Assembly: GCF_022884085.1 (NCBI RefSeq)
Contig: NZ_JAGGCS010000010.1
Location: 1 to 64,000, forward strand
Reading direction: 5' to 3'
DNA from: Paenirhizobium cremeum
GTDB lineage: Bacteria > Pseudomonadota > Alphaproteobacteria > Rhizobiales > Rhizobiaceae
Length of the DNA: 64,000 nt
The stretch's first letter is position 1; each line of letters opens with the position of its first letter. The notes below the pieces were generated by a model that saw only the letters and a program-made list of their open reading frames with translations, was not told the origin of the DNA and made no database searches. Shown here piece after piece: positions 52,906-61,906 of this stretch. The position numbers were made by a program, and so were the translations under genes.

Positions 52906-53394
52906 TCAGGCGGCGAGCAGCGGAGGCGCGCGCGGATCGAAGGCGCCGGGCGGCGCGATATGATCGGGGCTTCGATCCCGTTCGACGATTTGCAAAGCCC
53001 ATGCAGGCAAGGGCAGTTCGATGCCGGGAACATCTGGCGACGCATCGGGGCCATCGGATGTCCGCGCTTTGCTGCCCTGCCGCTGATCTGCGGTAAGGAC
53101 GCTTCGGGCGGGCTCCCGCTTCCCAGCGAGCGCGGGCTTGGCGGCGGCCATCGCGTCCATGGATTGGGCCCGTATGGAACCCGTTTCCTGCCACGGGCCC
53201 GAGCCCGACACCGCGAACAGGGCGGCAAAAAGCATGCACATCAACCCCGACATGGCGGCAGCCATGGCGCTGAGATGCGATTTTGCCTGTTCTGTCGATG
53301 CGGTTCTTATGGCTCGATATCCTCGTGTCATCGATAACATGACACAAAAACGCGCCGAAGGCCATTCGACGACGCCGATCTCTCCGTTCTCCAT
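52906..53394 (-). CDS. Possible small membrane-anchored protein upstream of secDF
   Basis: 162 residues, filling the gap between secDF and the GAF-domain gene. It has one hydrophobic segment (MAAAMSGLMCMLFAALFAVSG, about residues 46-66) and a Pro-rich tail (IELPLPAWALQIVERDRSPDHIAPPGAFDPRAPP). No strong ribosome binding site is seen at any of its possible starts (53394, 53340, 53331), so the start and even the gene are uncertain. Family not recognised. Confidence 0.5.
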   Translation of the reverse strand: MENGEIGVVEWPSARFCVMLSMTRGYRAIRTASTEQAKSHLSAMAAAMSGLMCMLFAALFAVSGSGPWQETGSIRAQSMDAMAAAKPALAGKREPARSVLTADQRQGSKARTSDGPDASPDVPGIELPLPAWALQIVERDRSPDHIAPPGAFDPRAPPLLAA

Positions 53395-53421
53395 GCCTCG
53401 TGACGGAGCGAGAGGGCGGGT

Positions 53422-54774
53422 CTATTCCTCCACGACCACCAGTTCCGGCACGCCTTCGATCTCGAAACGGATGTGGCCGCGTTCGGCGCGGCCGAGCCGG
53501 ATCGGCCCGCCTTTTTCCTCGAGCCGCCGGCGAAGCAGGATGAGACGGGTCTCCAGATTGTCCTTGTAGTCAGGGAGCTGCAGGCTCCGGTCGCGGCGGA
53601 TTTCGCGGTTGAGGAAATCCTGCCGGCCGTTCTTCGCATATTCCTCGATGAAATGCCTCAGCAGCCGGCCGGGCACGCCACGGATGAGGTAGTCGTTGTC
53701 GATGAAGATCGACCCGTCGCGGGGATAGAAGCGGATGCGCAACGGTCCGGCGGCCGGATGGATGGTATCGGCGGGCACCGGTTTCTCCGCCTCGGCCTCG
53801 CTCTCTGGGCGCTCGCGTTCCTGCGAGGCCAGCGTCATCGAGAGGGCAAGGTGCCCGGCGAGGATGCAAAGCGCCTCTTCGTCGCGATGGCGGAAGGCGA
53901 AGGACTGCTCGGCCTCCACGAACAGCACGCCGGCGAGCCGTCCCTGCGCCACCATCGGCACGGCGAGCTGGCTGAGCGGCGAGGCAAGCGCCGGAAGCGG
54001 CAGCGGGTCCGCCCCGGTGATTCCGCTTGCCGAGCCGACAGCGTTGACGTAGCGCCGGCTACGGCGAAAATCGCTGATGCGCACCGGCCGGCATGTCGCT
54101 GCCGCCATGCCGATGACGCCGGCGCCGAACGCGACTTCCGAACCGAAGCCGAAGCGGTCATAGCCACGGCTGGCAATGGTCGAAAGCAGCCTCCGTTCGT
54201 CGTCCGGCACCAGCACCATGGAATGCTGGAAGCCGAACATCGTCTCCAGCCCCTCCAGCGCCTTGTCCAGCAGATGCTCGGTATCCGTTTCCGCCGCAAG
54301 CTGCACGGCGAGCCGGCGGGTGAGATCCAGATGGTCGCGCCGATCCTCCGCCTCCGGTGAGGGCTCCTCCAGAGGATGGGCCGGGGGCACGAGCCGACAG
54401 TCCTCCACCCGGTAGATGTCGACCGCCCTGAGCTTCATGATCCCGCCCATGCCCTGTTCGACGCTCATCACCTCGAGATGCGCGCTGACGGTTTCGAACA
54501 CCGGGCCTTCCGTCATCGAGGTCTCGTAGACGAGGTCGAGGATGTATTGCAGGCCGAGATGCCCGTCGACCACCATGACGGTGGCGAGGCCGTTCACCGC
54601 TACGTTCTCCGCCGTCTTGGAGAAGAACTGGTTGGAAAGCGCCACATGGTGGTCGTCGATATAATAGACATGGGACAGGTAGGAGGCATTCGGCATGCCG
54701 TCGCGGTCGGTGGTCGCGATGACGGAGGGTATCACGCCCTCGAAGGCATCCCGGATGGTGCTGAGCCGGATCAT
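53422..54774 (-). CDS. Flavin-fold (PNPOx-like) / GAF / winged-helix fusion regulator
   Basis: 450 residues in three parts. Residues 1-135 have the split-barrel pattern of pyridoxamine-phosphate-oxidase-like flavin or heme proteins (VIPSVIATTDRDGMPNASYLSHVYYID, SNQFFSKTAENVAVN). Residues about 145-325 form a GAF domain (TEHLLDKALEGLETMFGFQHSMVLVPDD, GRLAGVLFVEAEQSFAFRHRDEEAL). The last 110 residues (RFYPRDGSIFIDNDYLIRGVPGRLLRHF ... RLILLRRRLEEKGGPIRLGRAERGHIRFEI) look like an OmpR-type winged helix. The ATG overlaps the stop of the small flavin-fold gene (54771-54774). A redox- or ligand-sensing regulator is likely but untested. Confidence 0.85.
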   Translation of the reverse strand: MIRLSTIRDAFEGVIPSVIATTDRDGMPNASYLSHVYYIDDHHVALSNQFFSKTAENVAVNGLATVMVVDGHLGLQYILDLVYETSMTEGPVFETVSAHLEVMSVEQGMGGIMKLRAVDIYRVEDCRLVPPAHPLEEPSPEAEDRRDHLDLTRRLAVQLAAETDTEHLLDKALEGLETMFGFQHSMVLVPDDERRLLSTIASRGYDRFGFGSEVAFGAGVIGMAAATCRPVRISDFRRSRRYVNAVGSASGITGADPLPLPALASPLSQLAVPMVAQGRLAGVLFVEAEQSFAFRHRDEEALCILAGHLALSMTLASQERERPESEAEAEKPVPADTIHPAAGPLRIRFYPRDGSIFIDNDYLIRGVPGRLLRHFIEEYAKNGRQDFLNREIRRDRSLQLPDYKDNLETRLILLRRRLEEKGGPIRLGRAERGHIRFEIEGVPELVVVEE

Positions 54775-55253
54775 GACGCTCCGTTTCCGGTTTCGCCGAG
54801 CCGGCGTCCCGCCTCCGGTCCGGGTGTCTGGACGAACAGGTCGCGCGGAAAGAAGGTGATGCGCACGAGGTTGCGGTCGCTGAGCGTGCTGGAAAGCTGC
54901 AGCCGGCTTACCCCGAGCGCGCCCATTTCGGCGAGCATGTCGGCGACATACCGGCTGCCGCGGGCCTGGTCGATGCTGTCGGCTTCGCGCACCTCGATGA
55001 TCGGTCCCTTGATCTGGTAGGCCTTGTAGTTGTCCGGCTTGACGAAGGTGGCCGAGATCGGAGTCTCAGGCACGGCATGCGCCACGGCGTCAGGCCACTG
55101 GCTGGCCGAGACCAGCAGGGAAATCCGTCCATTGCCGGAATCGAAGCGTGCGCCCGTCGCCCGTCCGATCATTGGGCGGTGCGCGTCGTTGCGCGTGGCG
55201 ATGAGGATCATCACCCGCCCCTCGATGAAACTTGCGACCCCCGCCTCGATCAC
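54771..55253 (-). CDS. Small pyridoxamine 5'-phosphate oxidase-like (split-barrel) protein
   Basis: 160 residues of the FMN/heme-binding split-barrel fold: ASFIEGRVMILIATRNDAHRPMIGRATGARFDSGNGRISLLVSASQWPD, then ATFVKPDNYKAYQIKGPIIEVREAD and VRITFFPRDLFVQTPGP. It is too short and lacks the PLP motifs for true PdxH. It starts from GTG at 55253 with GGGGGAAATCG upstream. It is coupled by ATGA to the fusion regulator and is divergent from a hemerythrin gene. Confidence 0.85.
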   Translation of the reverse strand: MIEAGVASFIEGRVMILIATRNDAHRPMIGRATGARFDSGNGRISLLVSASQWPDAVAHAVPETPISATFVKPDNYKAYQIKGPIIEVREADSIDQARGSRYVADMLAEMGALGVSRLQLSSTLSDRNLVRITFFPRDLFVQTPGPEAGRRLGETGNGAS

Positions 55254-55318
55254 CGATTTCCCCCTGTTTGAGCGCGATCTTATGAAGATAGGAAAATTTT
55301 AGCAACGCATGGCCGGCG

Positions 55319-55338
55319 TTAGGAAGCATTTAGGAAGC
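55319..55338. repeat. Tandem TTAGGAAGC direct repeat in a divergent promoter
   Basis: TTAGGAAGC occurs at 55319 and again as TTAGGAAGC from 55330, one helical turn apart (11 nt), between the flavin-fold operon and the hemerythrin gene. Direct half-sites one turn apart are a common regulator binding layout. Confidence 0.5.
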
Positions 55339-55421
55339 GGGTCGAGGCGGGGTGTCCTAAGAGCCTGCCCATCGCACCGGCGGGCTGTTCCGTCCGGGCT
55401 GAAGACAAGGAGGAAAATCCC

Positions 55422-56141
55422 ATGACCCATCACGTTTCCCATAGCGTCTCGATGACAGCCATTCCCGATCTCTCCGGCCGTTACGATCTCTACGGCGCCA
55501 TTCACAAGGGCCTGCGCAAGGCCGGCTGTGACATGCTCAACCGCATCGGCACCGCCGATTTCGAAAATCCCGAGGAGACCGAAACCGTGCTCGGCAATCT
55601 GCGCAGTTTCATCGTCTTCGCCGCCTCCCACGTAATGCACGAGGACGAGCACATTCATGGCGTGCTGCGGGCGCGCGGCGCCTCGACCGCAACGCTCGAA
55701 GACCAGCACGACGATCATCGCACCGCCTTCGCCACGCTCGAAAAGCTGGCAAGCGACATCGAGAAGGCGTGGCCGATGCACAAGCAGGCCGCCGGCCGCA
55801 AACTCTATCTCGCCTTCGCCGCCTATCTCGCGGAAGACCTTGCTCACATGCACGAAGAGGAAACGGTAACGGCCCCGGAACTCTGGAGGATCTGCACAGA
55901 CGAGGAACTGGCGACGATCGAGATGCACATCGTCGCCTCCATGTCGCCGGAAAAGAACATGGCCTTCCTGCGCCTGATGGTGCCGGCCATGAACCCGGCG
56001 GAGCGGGCCGCGATGCTGTCCGCCATGCAGCAGAACACGCCGCCGGAAATGTTCAGCGCCATCGTCGAATTCGCCGTTCGCCCGAGCCTTTCGGAAAAGG
56101 CGTTCAGCGACCTCTCCGAGCGGATCGCGCTTGCCGCCTGA
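55422..56141 (+). CDS. Hemerythrin HHE-domain protein
   Basis: 239 residues. The di-iron ligand pattern of the HHE four-helix bundle is present: YDLYGAIHKGL (His), HVMHEDEHIH (His-x3-Glu type), DQHDDHR (His) and DLAHMHEEE (His-x3-Glu). A C-terminal helical extension (about residues 170-239) follows. Such proteins bind or sense O2, NO or iron. AAGGAGGAAAATCCC precedes the ATG. It is divergent from the flavin-fold/GAF operon, which suggests joint redox or NO sensing (inference). Confidence 0.9.
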   Translation: MTHHVSHSVSMTAIPDLSGRYDLYGAIHKGLRKAGCDMLNRIGTADFENPEETETVLGNLRSFIVFAASHVMHEDEHIHGVLRARGASTATLEDQHDDHRTAFATLEKLASDIEKAWPMHKQAAGRKLYLAFAAYLAEDLAHMHEEETVTAPELWRICTDEELATIEMHIVASMSPEKNMAFLRLMVPAMNPAERAAMLSAMQQNTPPEMFSAIVEFAVRPSLSEKAFSDLSERIALAA

Positions 56142-56189
56142 TGCGGCTGGCCGGGCCGGCGACGGTCGCCGGGATTGCCGGTTCCGGCC

Positions 56190-57041
56190 TCACCGTTCCG
56201 GCCGCAGGCATTCCGCCAGGAAGCCGACGGCTGCGGCAATCGTGTCGCTGTCGCGCAGGTCGTGGTGGTAGGTGATGTAGATATCCCGCATGATATGCTC
56301 CCCTTCGTCGCCGGCGACCTTGAGGCCGTAGGTCGCCGCGACGAAATCGGGCAGGGCGGCGATGCCGACGCCCGCTGCGGCGGCTGCGCATTGCACGCCA
56401 AGATCGTTGGTCCTGAGCACGGTCTCGCGGCCGGCCGCCATCCGTTTCAGCCAGACCTGCTGCGGCGTTTCATCGAGCAAATCGTCGAACAGGATGAAGC
56501 CATACTGCTCGGGTCTCCGTGTCGCCAGATAGGCAGGGGAGGCGAGGAGCAGGTAACGCACGCTGCCGGCCTTGCGGATGATGAGGCTGGGATCGGTGGG
56601 ACGACTGAGCCGGACGGCGATATCGGCCTCGCGCCGGGTCAGCGAGACGTTGCGCACATCCGCCACCAGCCGCAGCCTGATGCGTGGCCTCGCTTCGTAG
56701 AAGGCCGCGATCTTCGGTGTCAGGAAAAACGAGGTCAGCACCGGCGGCGCGCTCACCGAAATCTCCACCGGCGCCTCGCCCTCGGTTTCGAGGATATCGC
56801 GTTCCAGCGCGAAGACCTCTCCTTCCATTCGCCTTGCCCGTTCGGCCACCAGCCGGCCCTTTTCCGTCAGCAGGTAGCGGCGGGGCCGCCGGTCGAAGAG
56901 CCGGATACCGGCCTTCTCCTCCAGCGCCTGCACCCGGCGGGCGACGGTGGCGTGATCGACCCTGAGGCGGCGGGCAGCGGCCGAAAGCGAGCCCTCGTCG
57001 GCAAGCGCCACGAAAAAGCGGAGATCGTCCCAATCCAGCAT
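56190..57041 (-). CDS. LysR-family transcriptional regulator
   Basis: 283 residues. The N-terminal HTH is FFVALADEGSLSAAARRLRVDHATVARRVQALEEKAGIRLFDRRPR; the effector-binding domain runs from about residue 90. It is divergent from the monooxygenase-DUF2798 operon across a 100-nt region with a good LysR-type inverted repeat, so it probably controls that operon and itself. The effector is unknown. Confidence 0.94.
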   Translation of the reverse strand: MLDWDDLRFFVALADEGSLSAAARRLRVDHATVARRVQALEEKAGIRLFDRRPRRYLLTEKGRLVAERARRMEGEVFALERDILETEGEAPVEISVSAPPVLTSFFLTPKIAAFYEARPRIRLRLVADVRNVSLTRREADIAVRLSRPTDPSLIIRKAGSVRYLLLASPAYLATRRPEQYGFILFDDLLDETPQQVWLKRMAAGRETVLRTNDLGVQCAAAAAGVGIAALPDFVAATYGLKVAGDEGEHIMRDIYITYHHDLRDSDTIAAAVGFLAECLRPER

Positions 57042-57069
57042 TGTGCAAATTTGCCCATTTGATGTGCCT

Positions 57070-57091
57070 CATTGGGGAATAGCGCCCAATG
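57070..57091. promoter_or_regulatory. LysR-type operator in the divergent region
   Basis: CATTGGG (57070-57076) and CCCAATG (57085-57091) form a perfect inverted repeat with an 8-nt spacer, the T-N11-A arrangement of LysR boxes. A second palindrome GCAAATTTGC (57045-57054) overlaps the regulator's own leader. Confidence 0.65.
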
Positions 57092-57141
57092 CGGCCCTCG
57101 GGCAATAGCAAAGGCCTGAACCGCTGGAAAAGGAGCCCCCC

Positions 57142-57444
57142 ATGACGGATAATCAGGAGACCCGCCGCCAGAGGCGCGTCGTTCGGCTGACGATGGAGCC
57201 CGGCAGGCAGGAAGAGCTGCGCACCGCCCTTCTCGACCTGCGCAAGGAGACGCTTGAAGAGCCGGCTTGCGCGGAATTCGATTTCTACCGCTCGCTGGCG
57301 GACGATGCGGCTTTCCTGCTGGTCGAGGATTTCACCGATAGCGCCGCGCTGGATGAACATCTGGCCAAGCCCTACACGCAGGCCTTCTTCAAGCTGGGTT
57401 TCCTGAAGTCTGCCGAGCCGATCTCGCGGGAGTGGCTGGCATGA
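57142..57444 (+). CDS. Putative quinol monooxygenase (antibiotic biosynthesis monooxygenase fold)
   Basis: 100 residues with the YgiN/ABM pattern: VVRLTMEPGRQEELRTALLDLRKETLEEPACAEFDFYRSLADDAAFLLVEDFTDSAALDEHLAKPYTQAF. Members oxidise quinols without a cofactor. AAGGAGCCCCCC precedes the ATG. It overlaps the DUF2798 gene by ATGA (57441-57444). Confidence 0.9.
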   Translation: MTDNQETRRQRRVVRLTMEPGRQEELRTALLDLRKETLEEPACAEFDFYRSLADDAAFLLVEDFTDSAALDEHLAKPYTQAFFKLGFLKSAEPISREWLA

Positions 57445-57767
57445 GCGGTGGCACACCTGCCGCGCTCGCGGCCGAAAAGACCGCGCGCGGACGGCGGCGG
57501 AAACTGCCGGCCCGCAGCCGGCACATCGTCACGCCGATGATCCTGTCTTTCCTGATGTCGGGCATCGTGGCCTCGATCGCCACGATCCGCGCCACGGGAC
57601 TGACGCCGGATCTCGGCACCATCATCCCGCAGGCATGGGCCATGTCCTACATCGTGGCCTTTCCCACCGCGCTGGTGGTCATGCCCGTCGTTCGCTGGAT
57701 CGTCGACCTGATCGTCGAGGCGCCGGGCGGAGAGCGCAATCGTTCCCAAGGAACCCATGCTCCATGA
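57441..57767 (+). CDS. DUF2798 small membrane protein
   Basis: 108 residues. After a basic N-terminus come two membrane segments: IVTPMILSFLMSGIVASIATIRATG and AWAMSYIVAFPTALVVMPVVRWIVDLIV, the DUF2798 pattern. Function unknown; such genes often sit next to LysR regulators. Translation is coupled to the monooxygenase gene. Confidence 0.9.
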   Translation: MSGGTPAALAAEKTARGRRRKLPARSRHIVTPMILSFLMSGIVASIATIRATGLTPDLGTIIPQAWAMSYIVAFPTALVVMPVVRWIVDLIVEAPGGERNRSQGTHAP

Positions 57768-57771
57768 AAAA

Positions 57772-57806
57772 AAGGCCGCCGGAGGAAATCCGGCGGCCTT
57801 GTTTTT
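57772..57806. terminator. Strong bidirectional terminator
   Basis: AAGGCCGCCGG (57772-57782) pairs with CCGGCGGCCTT (57790-57800), followed by GTTTTT; a run of A before the stem serves the convergent chemoreceptor gene. Confidence 0.92.
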
Positions 57807-57825
57807 CGTTCGGAAGCGGGGGCCG

Positions 57826-59973
57826 TTACGAGGCCATCGCATAGATCTGGTGATGCCCACGAACCTGTCCCGGCGCATGGGTACGGAACCGCGCGATCAT
57901 CTGGGCAAGGTTTTCGGTTTCCTGGCTGAGGCTCTGGGCGGCGGCCGTGGTTTCCTCCACCATCGCCGCGTTTTGCTGAGTGACCTTGTCCATCTGGTCG
58001 GCGGCGGCGGAGACCTCGCGCAGGCTGAGGGCCTGTTCGCGGGCGCTGGTGGCGATATCGCCGATCGTGGCGCTCATCGCCACCACCTGTTCGACGATCT
58101 CCTGCAGCGATGAGCCGGACTCGCTGACCAGTTGCACGCCGGCCTCGACCTGCGTCGAGGAGGTCGAGATGAGTTCCTTGATCTCCTTGGCGGCGTTGGC
58201 GGAGCGCTGGGCAAGCTCGCGCACTTCCTGTGCCACGACCGCGAAACCCTTGCCGGCTTCCCCGGCGCGGGCGGCTTCCACGCCGGCATTGAGCGCCAGC
58301 AGGTTCGTCTGGAAGGCGATCTCGTCGATCACGCCGATGATGTTGCCGATCCTGGCCGACGATCCCTGGATCTCGGTCATCGCGGCGATGGCGCGGGCCA
58401 CGATCTCGCCACCCTTCTCGGCGTTCGAGCGGGCGGTCGCGACGGTGCTTTGGGCGCGGCCGGCACCTTCCGCGGTGCCGTTGACGCCGCGGGTGACATC
58501 GCCGAGCGCCGCAACGGTTTCCTCCAGCGAGGCCGCCTGTTGTTCCGTGCGGCGGGCGAGATCGTTCGAGGCAGACGAGATTTCGCCAAGCCCCGAGCGG
58601 ATCGTGCTGACGGCGTGCACGACGGAGCGCAGCGCTTCCTCCAGGCTTGCGACGGAGCTGTTGAAGTGATCGCGGATCGTTTCGTAACGCTGGTCGACCG
58701 CACCGATCCGGACCGTCAGGTCGCCCTTGGTAAGGGCGTCCAGTCCGACCGAGATCTGGCTGAAGGCGTGAGCCATGGCATCGGCATCGGCAATGCGCTC
58801 GGCTTCCTGGCGCAGCCGTTCCTCTTCCGCGGCGAGGCGGGTGCGCTCGGCATTCGCTTCCGCGATCAGCTTGGCGCGGCCGGTTTCCTGGAAGACCTGC
58901 AGCGAGCGGGCCATCGCGCCGAGTTCGTGTCGGTGTTCGGTCCCTTCGATCGTAATCGACTCGTCGCCACGGGCGAGGCGCTCCATCGCCTGGGCGATGT
59001 TGCGGACCGCCGAAGAGATCAGCCGGCCGATGGTATATGCAAGCACAAGGCCGATGACGATCAGAAGGCCGGAAATCGCCAATGTTGCCGTCGTGGTCGA
59101 CTTGACGGTGCTTTCGACGGAGCCGTCCAGCGTCTGCTGTTCGCCGGTGATCCGGGCCTGCAGGTTCTGGAAGCCCGTTGCGATCTGAGGCGCCAATACA
59201 TTGAGCTGCTTCTCGCGGATGTCGTTGCTGGCGAGCAGCACGTTCTTCACGTCGCCAAGCCGGGCGGTATAATTCTGCATCAGCCGTTCGGCGCCGGAAA
59301 GGCGTTTCTGCTGGATCTCGTTGCCGACCGCCTTCTGGGCGGCGGTGTTGAGCTGCACGGCTTCGGCAAGCGCTGCCTGTGCGGTGTCATAGGCCTTGAG
59401 GTCGTTGGCGTGGACGAAGCGCTCGGAATAATAAAGGCTGCGGTTCAGCGCCTCCAGGGTGTCGCCCGTCATGTGCAGGGTGGAGAGGTCGCCCTGGCGC
59501 CAGGCGCTGCGCATCACATCGTTGAGCGCGATCGACGTCCACGGACCGAATTCCGTTACCTTGGCGATAAGCGCCTCGCGTTTGTTCTGCAGCGCGACGA
59601 TCTCGCCGAAGGCCTTGCTGTAGTCGTCCATGTTCTTTCGGATCGCCGCCATGCCCTGCTGCAATTCGGCGTTGCCGGCCAGCCGCGGATCGTCGGTGGA
59701 GAAAGCCTTCACGCCGGCCTGGAAGCGTTCCACGACCTCTGCACTCGGTGTCGTGCGGAAGGCTTCCGCCGCCATCTGGATCTCGTGCAACTGGTTCGAG
59801 TAGTCGGAGATCGCGAGGCTCTGGCCGGCCGTGGAACGATAGGATTGGAATATGGAGGCCAGGCCGCTCATGCCGTTCAGGGCAGTCAGCGACAGGAAGC
59901 TCATAAGCAGGATCAGCGGCAGGAAGCCGGCGGTGATCTGGGTGCGGATGCCGAGTTTTTTCCAGAAATTCAT
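57826..59973 (-). CDS. Methyl-accepting chemotaxis protein with long helical (HBM-like) sensor
   Basis: 715 residues: TM1 (about 12-34), a periplasmic all-helical region of about 250 residues whose length fits a helical bimodular (HBM) domain, TM2 (about 299-319), HAMP, a long linker, and the signalling domain with the tip [44 protein letters not shown]. The C-terminus (HHQIYAMAS) has no NWETF-type tether. AAGGACAACGACG precedes the ATG at 59973. It starts 20 nt after the stop of a periplasmic sugar-binding protein gene, so the two are co-transcribed. Confidence 0.95.
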   Translation of the reverse strand: MNFWKKLGIRTQITAGFLPLILLMSFLSLTALNGMSGLASIFQSYRSTAGQSLAISDYSNQLHEIQMAAEAFRTTPSAEVVERFQAGVKAFSTDDPRLAGNAELQQGMAAIRKNMDDYSKAFGEIVALQNKREALIAKVTEFGPWTSIALNDVMRSAWRQGDLSTLHMTGDTLEALNRSLYYSERFVHANDLKAYDTAQAALAEAVQLNTAAQKAVGNEIQQKRLSGAERLMQNYTARLGDVKNVLLASNDIREKQLNVLAPQIATGFQNLQARITGEQQTLDGSVESTVKSTTTATLAISGLLIVIGLVLAYTIGRLISSAVRNIAQAMERLARGDESITIEGTEHRHELGAMARSLQVFQETGRAKLIAEANAERTRLAAEEERLRQEAERIADADAMAHAFSQISVGLDALTKGDLTVRIGAVDQRYETIRDHFNSSVASLEEALRSVVHAVSTIRSGLGEISSASNDLARRTEQQAASLEETVAALGDVTRGVNGTAEGAGRAQSTVATARSNAEKGGEIVARAIAAMTEIQGSSARIGNIIGVIDEIAFQTNLLALNAGVEAARAGEAGKGFAVVAQEVRELAQRSANAAKEIKELISTSSTQVEAGVQLVSESGSSLQEIVEQVVAMSATIGDIATSAREQALSLREVSAAADQMDKVTQQNAAMVEETTAAAQSLSQETENLAQMIARFRTHAPGQVRGHHQIYAMAS

Positions 59974-59993
59974 CGTCGTTGTCCTTGGCTTTC

Positions 59994-60932
59994 TCACTGG
60001 CTCTTGGGCAGATAGGTGGCGACGTTGGCGGGCGTCACGAGCTCGAAGGGCACGTAGTTCGTCTTCTCGACCTTCTCACCCTTGATAAGCTTCAGGGCTG
60101 CCTCGATGGCGCCCTTGCCCTGGCCAGCCGCGTTCTGGAGGATGGTGACGTCGAGATCGCCGGCCACCATGGCGGCAAGCGCGTCGTCGGTGGCATCGAC
60201 CCCGGCCACCACGACCGTGTCCATCGACATTCCGGCGTTCTTCATGGCGCGGATGGCCCCGAGCGCCATTTCGTCATTGTTGGCGATCACGGCATCGAAC
60301 TTGACGCCGCCCTTCAGCCATTCCTGCATCAGGCTGTCGGCCTGGTCGCGCGACCAGTTCGCCGATTGCCGTTCGACGATCTGGATGCCCTTGCAGGCCT
60401 CCGTCGACAACACGTCGGACACGTCCTCGGTGCGCTTGCGGGCGGCCGCGTGGAAAAGCTCGCCCATCATCACCACGGCCTTGCCTTTGCCATTCAGCAA
60501 CCGGCAGACCTCCCTGGTCTCGAGCGTGCCGGAATCCTTTTCGTCGGAGGCGACCACGGCCTGTTTCTCCGGCAGTTCGGCAAGGTTCGAGGGCTCGTTG
60601 TTGACGTAGATCAGCGGAATGCCGGCGTCGCTGGCGATCTTCGACATTTGCGGTCCGAGATCGCCGTCCGCCGGGGCTACGATGATCGCGTCGACCTTGT
60701 CCGTTACGAATTTCCGCAGTTGTTCCAGCTGTTTGGCGGTGTCGCCTTCGGCGTTTTCCGAAACGATCTTCAGCCCGGGGATCGTCTTCCCATGGGCGAG
60801 AATGCCGTTCAGCAATACCGTCTTGAACTTGTCGAGGCCTGACATCGAGACGCCGATCGTCTGCGCGCTGGCGGTGCCGGCGGTCAGGAGGAGCGTCAGG
60901 GCCAGCAGAGAGGTCTTGTGCATCGAAATCAC
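59994..60932 (-). CDS. Periplasmic sugar-binding protein (ribose/galactose type), no transport genes attached
   Basis: 312 residues, type I periplasmic binding fold: signal peptide (to about residue 23, [10 protein letters not shown]), [63 protein letters not shown] and [33 protein letters not shown], all typical of RbsB/MglB-like proteins. A GTG at 60932 has GGAG at the ideal distance; an ATG three codons later is the alternative. The next gene is a chemoreceptor, and no ABC permease or ATPase for sugars follows, which suggests a role in chemotaxis sensing. Confidence 0.93.
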   Translation of the reverse strand: MISMHKTSLLALTLLLTAGTASAQTIGVSMSGLDKFKTVLLNGILAHGKTIPGLKIVSENAEGDTAKQLEQLRKFVTDKVDAIIVAPADGDLGPQMSKIASDAGIPLIYVNNEPSNLAELPEKQAVVASDEKDSGTLETREVCRLLNGKGKAVVMMGELFHAAARKRTEDVSDVLSTEACKGIQIVERQSANWSRDQADSLMQEWLKGGVKFDAVIANNDEMALGAIRAMKNAGMSMDTVVVAGVDATDDALAAMVAGDLDVTILQNAAGQGKGAIEAALKLIKGEKVEKTNYVPFELVTPANVATYLPKSQ

Positions 60933-60989
60933 CGAATCTCCGGTTGTGGATGCAAAAGAGCATGTGCGTTGATGGTTAATTAGATGTGT

Positions 60990-61053
60990 ATTTATGGAAC
61001 ATGGCGCAACTTTATTCCGCCGTTATGGAATTATAATTCCATATATGGAATCG
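60990..61053. promoter_or_regulatory. Operator region upstream of the sugar-binding protein/chemoreceptor operon
   Basis: A perfect 20-bp palindrome, TATGGAATTATAATTCCATA (61024-61043), followed at once by a third half-site TATGGAAT (61044-61051), and a fourth, TATGGAAC, at about 60995. TGGAAT...ATTCCA resembles the sites of IclR-family regulators. It lies 60-120 nt before the GTG at 60932. No regulator gene is in the neighbourhood. Confidence 0.6.
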
Positions 61054-61106
61054 GGCGCACGGCAGTCGCCCCGTTCCGGTGCCGCCGCCCCGGAAACTGG
61101 AGCGCC

Positions 61107-61126
61107 GTGCGTCCGAACGGACGCAC
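61107..61126. repeat. Small palindrome downstream of the iron transport ATPase gene
   Basis: GTGCGTCCG-AA-CGGACGCAC. It lies 25 nt past the ATPase stop on the minus strand but has no T-run after it. Confidence 0.5.
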
Positions 61127-61150
61127 CAAGGACGCTCTTGCTTGTCAAAC

Positions 61151-61906
61151 CTAGGACAATGCCGAATCGACGATCACCAGCGGCCGGCCCTGCGTGCAAT
61201 TCTCGATGCGGGCATCGACGCGGTAGACGGAACGCAGAAGCTCGGCCGTGATGACCTCGGTCGTCGGACCGCTCGCCACCAGCCGGCCATCGGCCACCAC
61301 CATGGCATGGTCGCAGTAACGCATGGCGTGGTTGAGGTCGTGCAGCGCGATCAGCACGGCGATGCCGCTCTGACGGGCAAGGTCGCGCATATATTGCAGC
61401 ACCTCGATCTGGCGGAAGAGGTCGAGCGCCGAGGTCGGCTCGTCCATCAGCAGGATATCCGGCTTGCGCACCAGCGCCTGGGCGATGGCGACGAGCTGGC
61501 GCTGGCCGCCCGACAGCGCGCCGAGATCGCGGAAGGCGAGGTCGTTGATACGAAGCGAGGCGAGGATACGGTCGATATCCACCAGTTCGTCGTCCGCCAC
61601 CTTCCAGCCGGACCCCTGCTTGGCGGCCAGCAGCACGGATTCGTAGACGGTCAGAACAGCGTTGGCACCGGTATCCTGCGGCATGTAACAGATCGGCCGG
61701 GAGAGTGCACTCTCGCCGCTCAGATGCACCACGCCTTCGCCTTTCAGCAGGCCCGCGATGCGCTTGAACAGCGTCGACTTGCCGGCGGCGTTGGGACCGA
61801 TCACGGCCGTCAGTCCGCCGCCTTCGATACTGCCGGTGGAGATATCCTCGAAGATCCGGTTCTTGCCGTAGCGGGCGCCGAGGCTTTCGAGTCTGAGGGC
61901 TACCAT
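61151..61906 (-). CDS. Iron-siderophore ABC transporter ATP-binding protein
   Basis: 251-residue FepC-type ATPase. Walker A GPNAAGKST (about residues 37-45), YMPQDTGANAVLTVYESV (Q-loop), signature LSGGQRQLVAIAQALV, Walker B ILLMDEPTSALD and switch His in IALHDLNHAMRYCDH. GGAGGCGCGC precedes the ATG at 61906, and the gene overlaps the permease by 7 nt. With the permease and binding protein it forms a typical iron(III)-chelate importer. Confidence 0.95.
   Translation of the reverse strand: MVALRLESLGARYGKNRIFEDISTGSIEGGGLTAVIGPNAAGKSTLFKRIAGLLKGEGVVHLSGESALSRPICYMPQDTGANAVLTVYESVLLAAKQGSGWKVADDELVDIDRILASLRINDLAFRDLGALSGGQRQLVAIAQALVRKPDILLMDEPTSALDLFRQIEVLQYMRDLARQSGIAVLIALHDLNHAMRYCDHAMVVADGRLVASGPTTEVITAELLRSVYRVDARIENCTQGRPLVIVDSALS

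Noticed and set aside
58132..60015. 627-codon plus-strand frame opposite the third chemoreceptor
   Set aside because: Antisense shadow; the minus strand encodes a full chemoreceptor with the conserved tip.
61107..61126. Palindrome considered as terminator of the iron transport operon
   Set aside because: No T-run on either strand.
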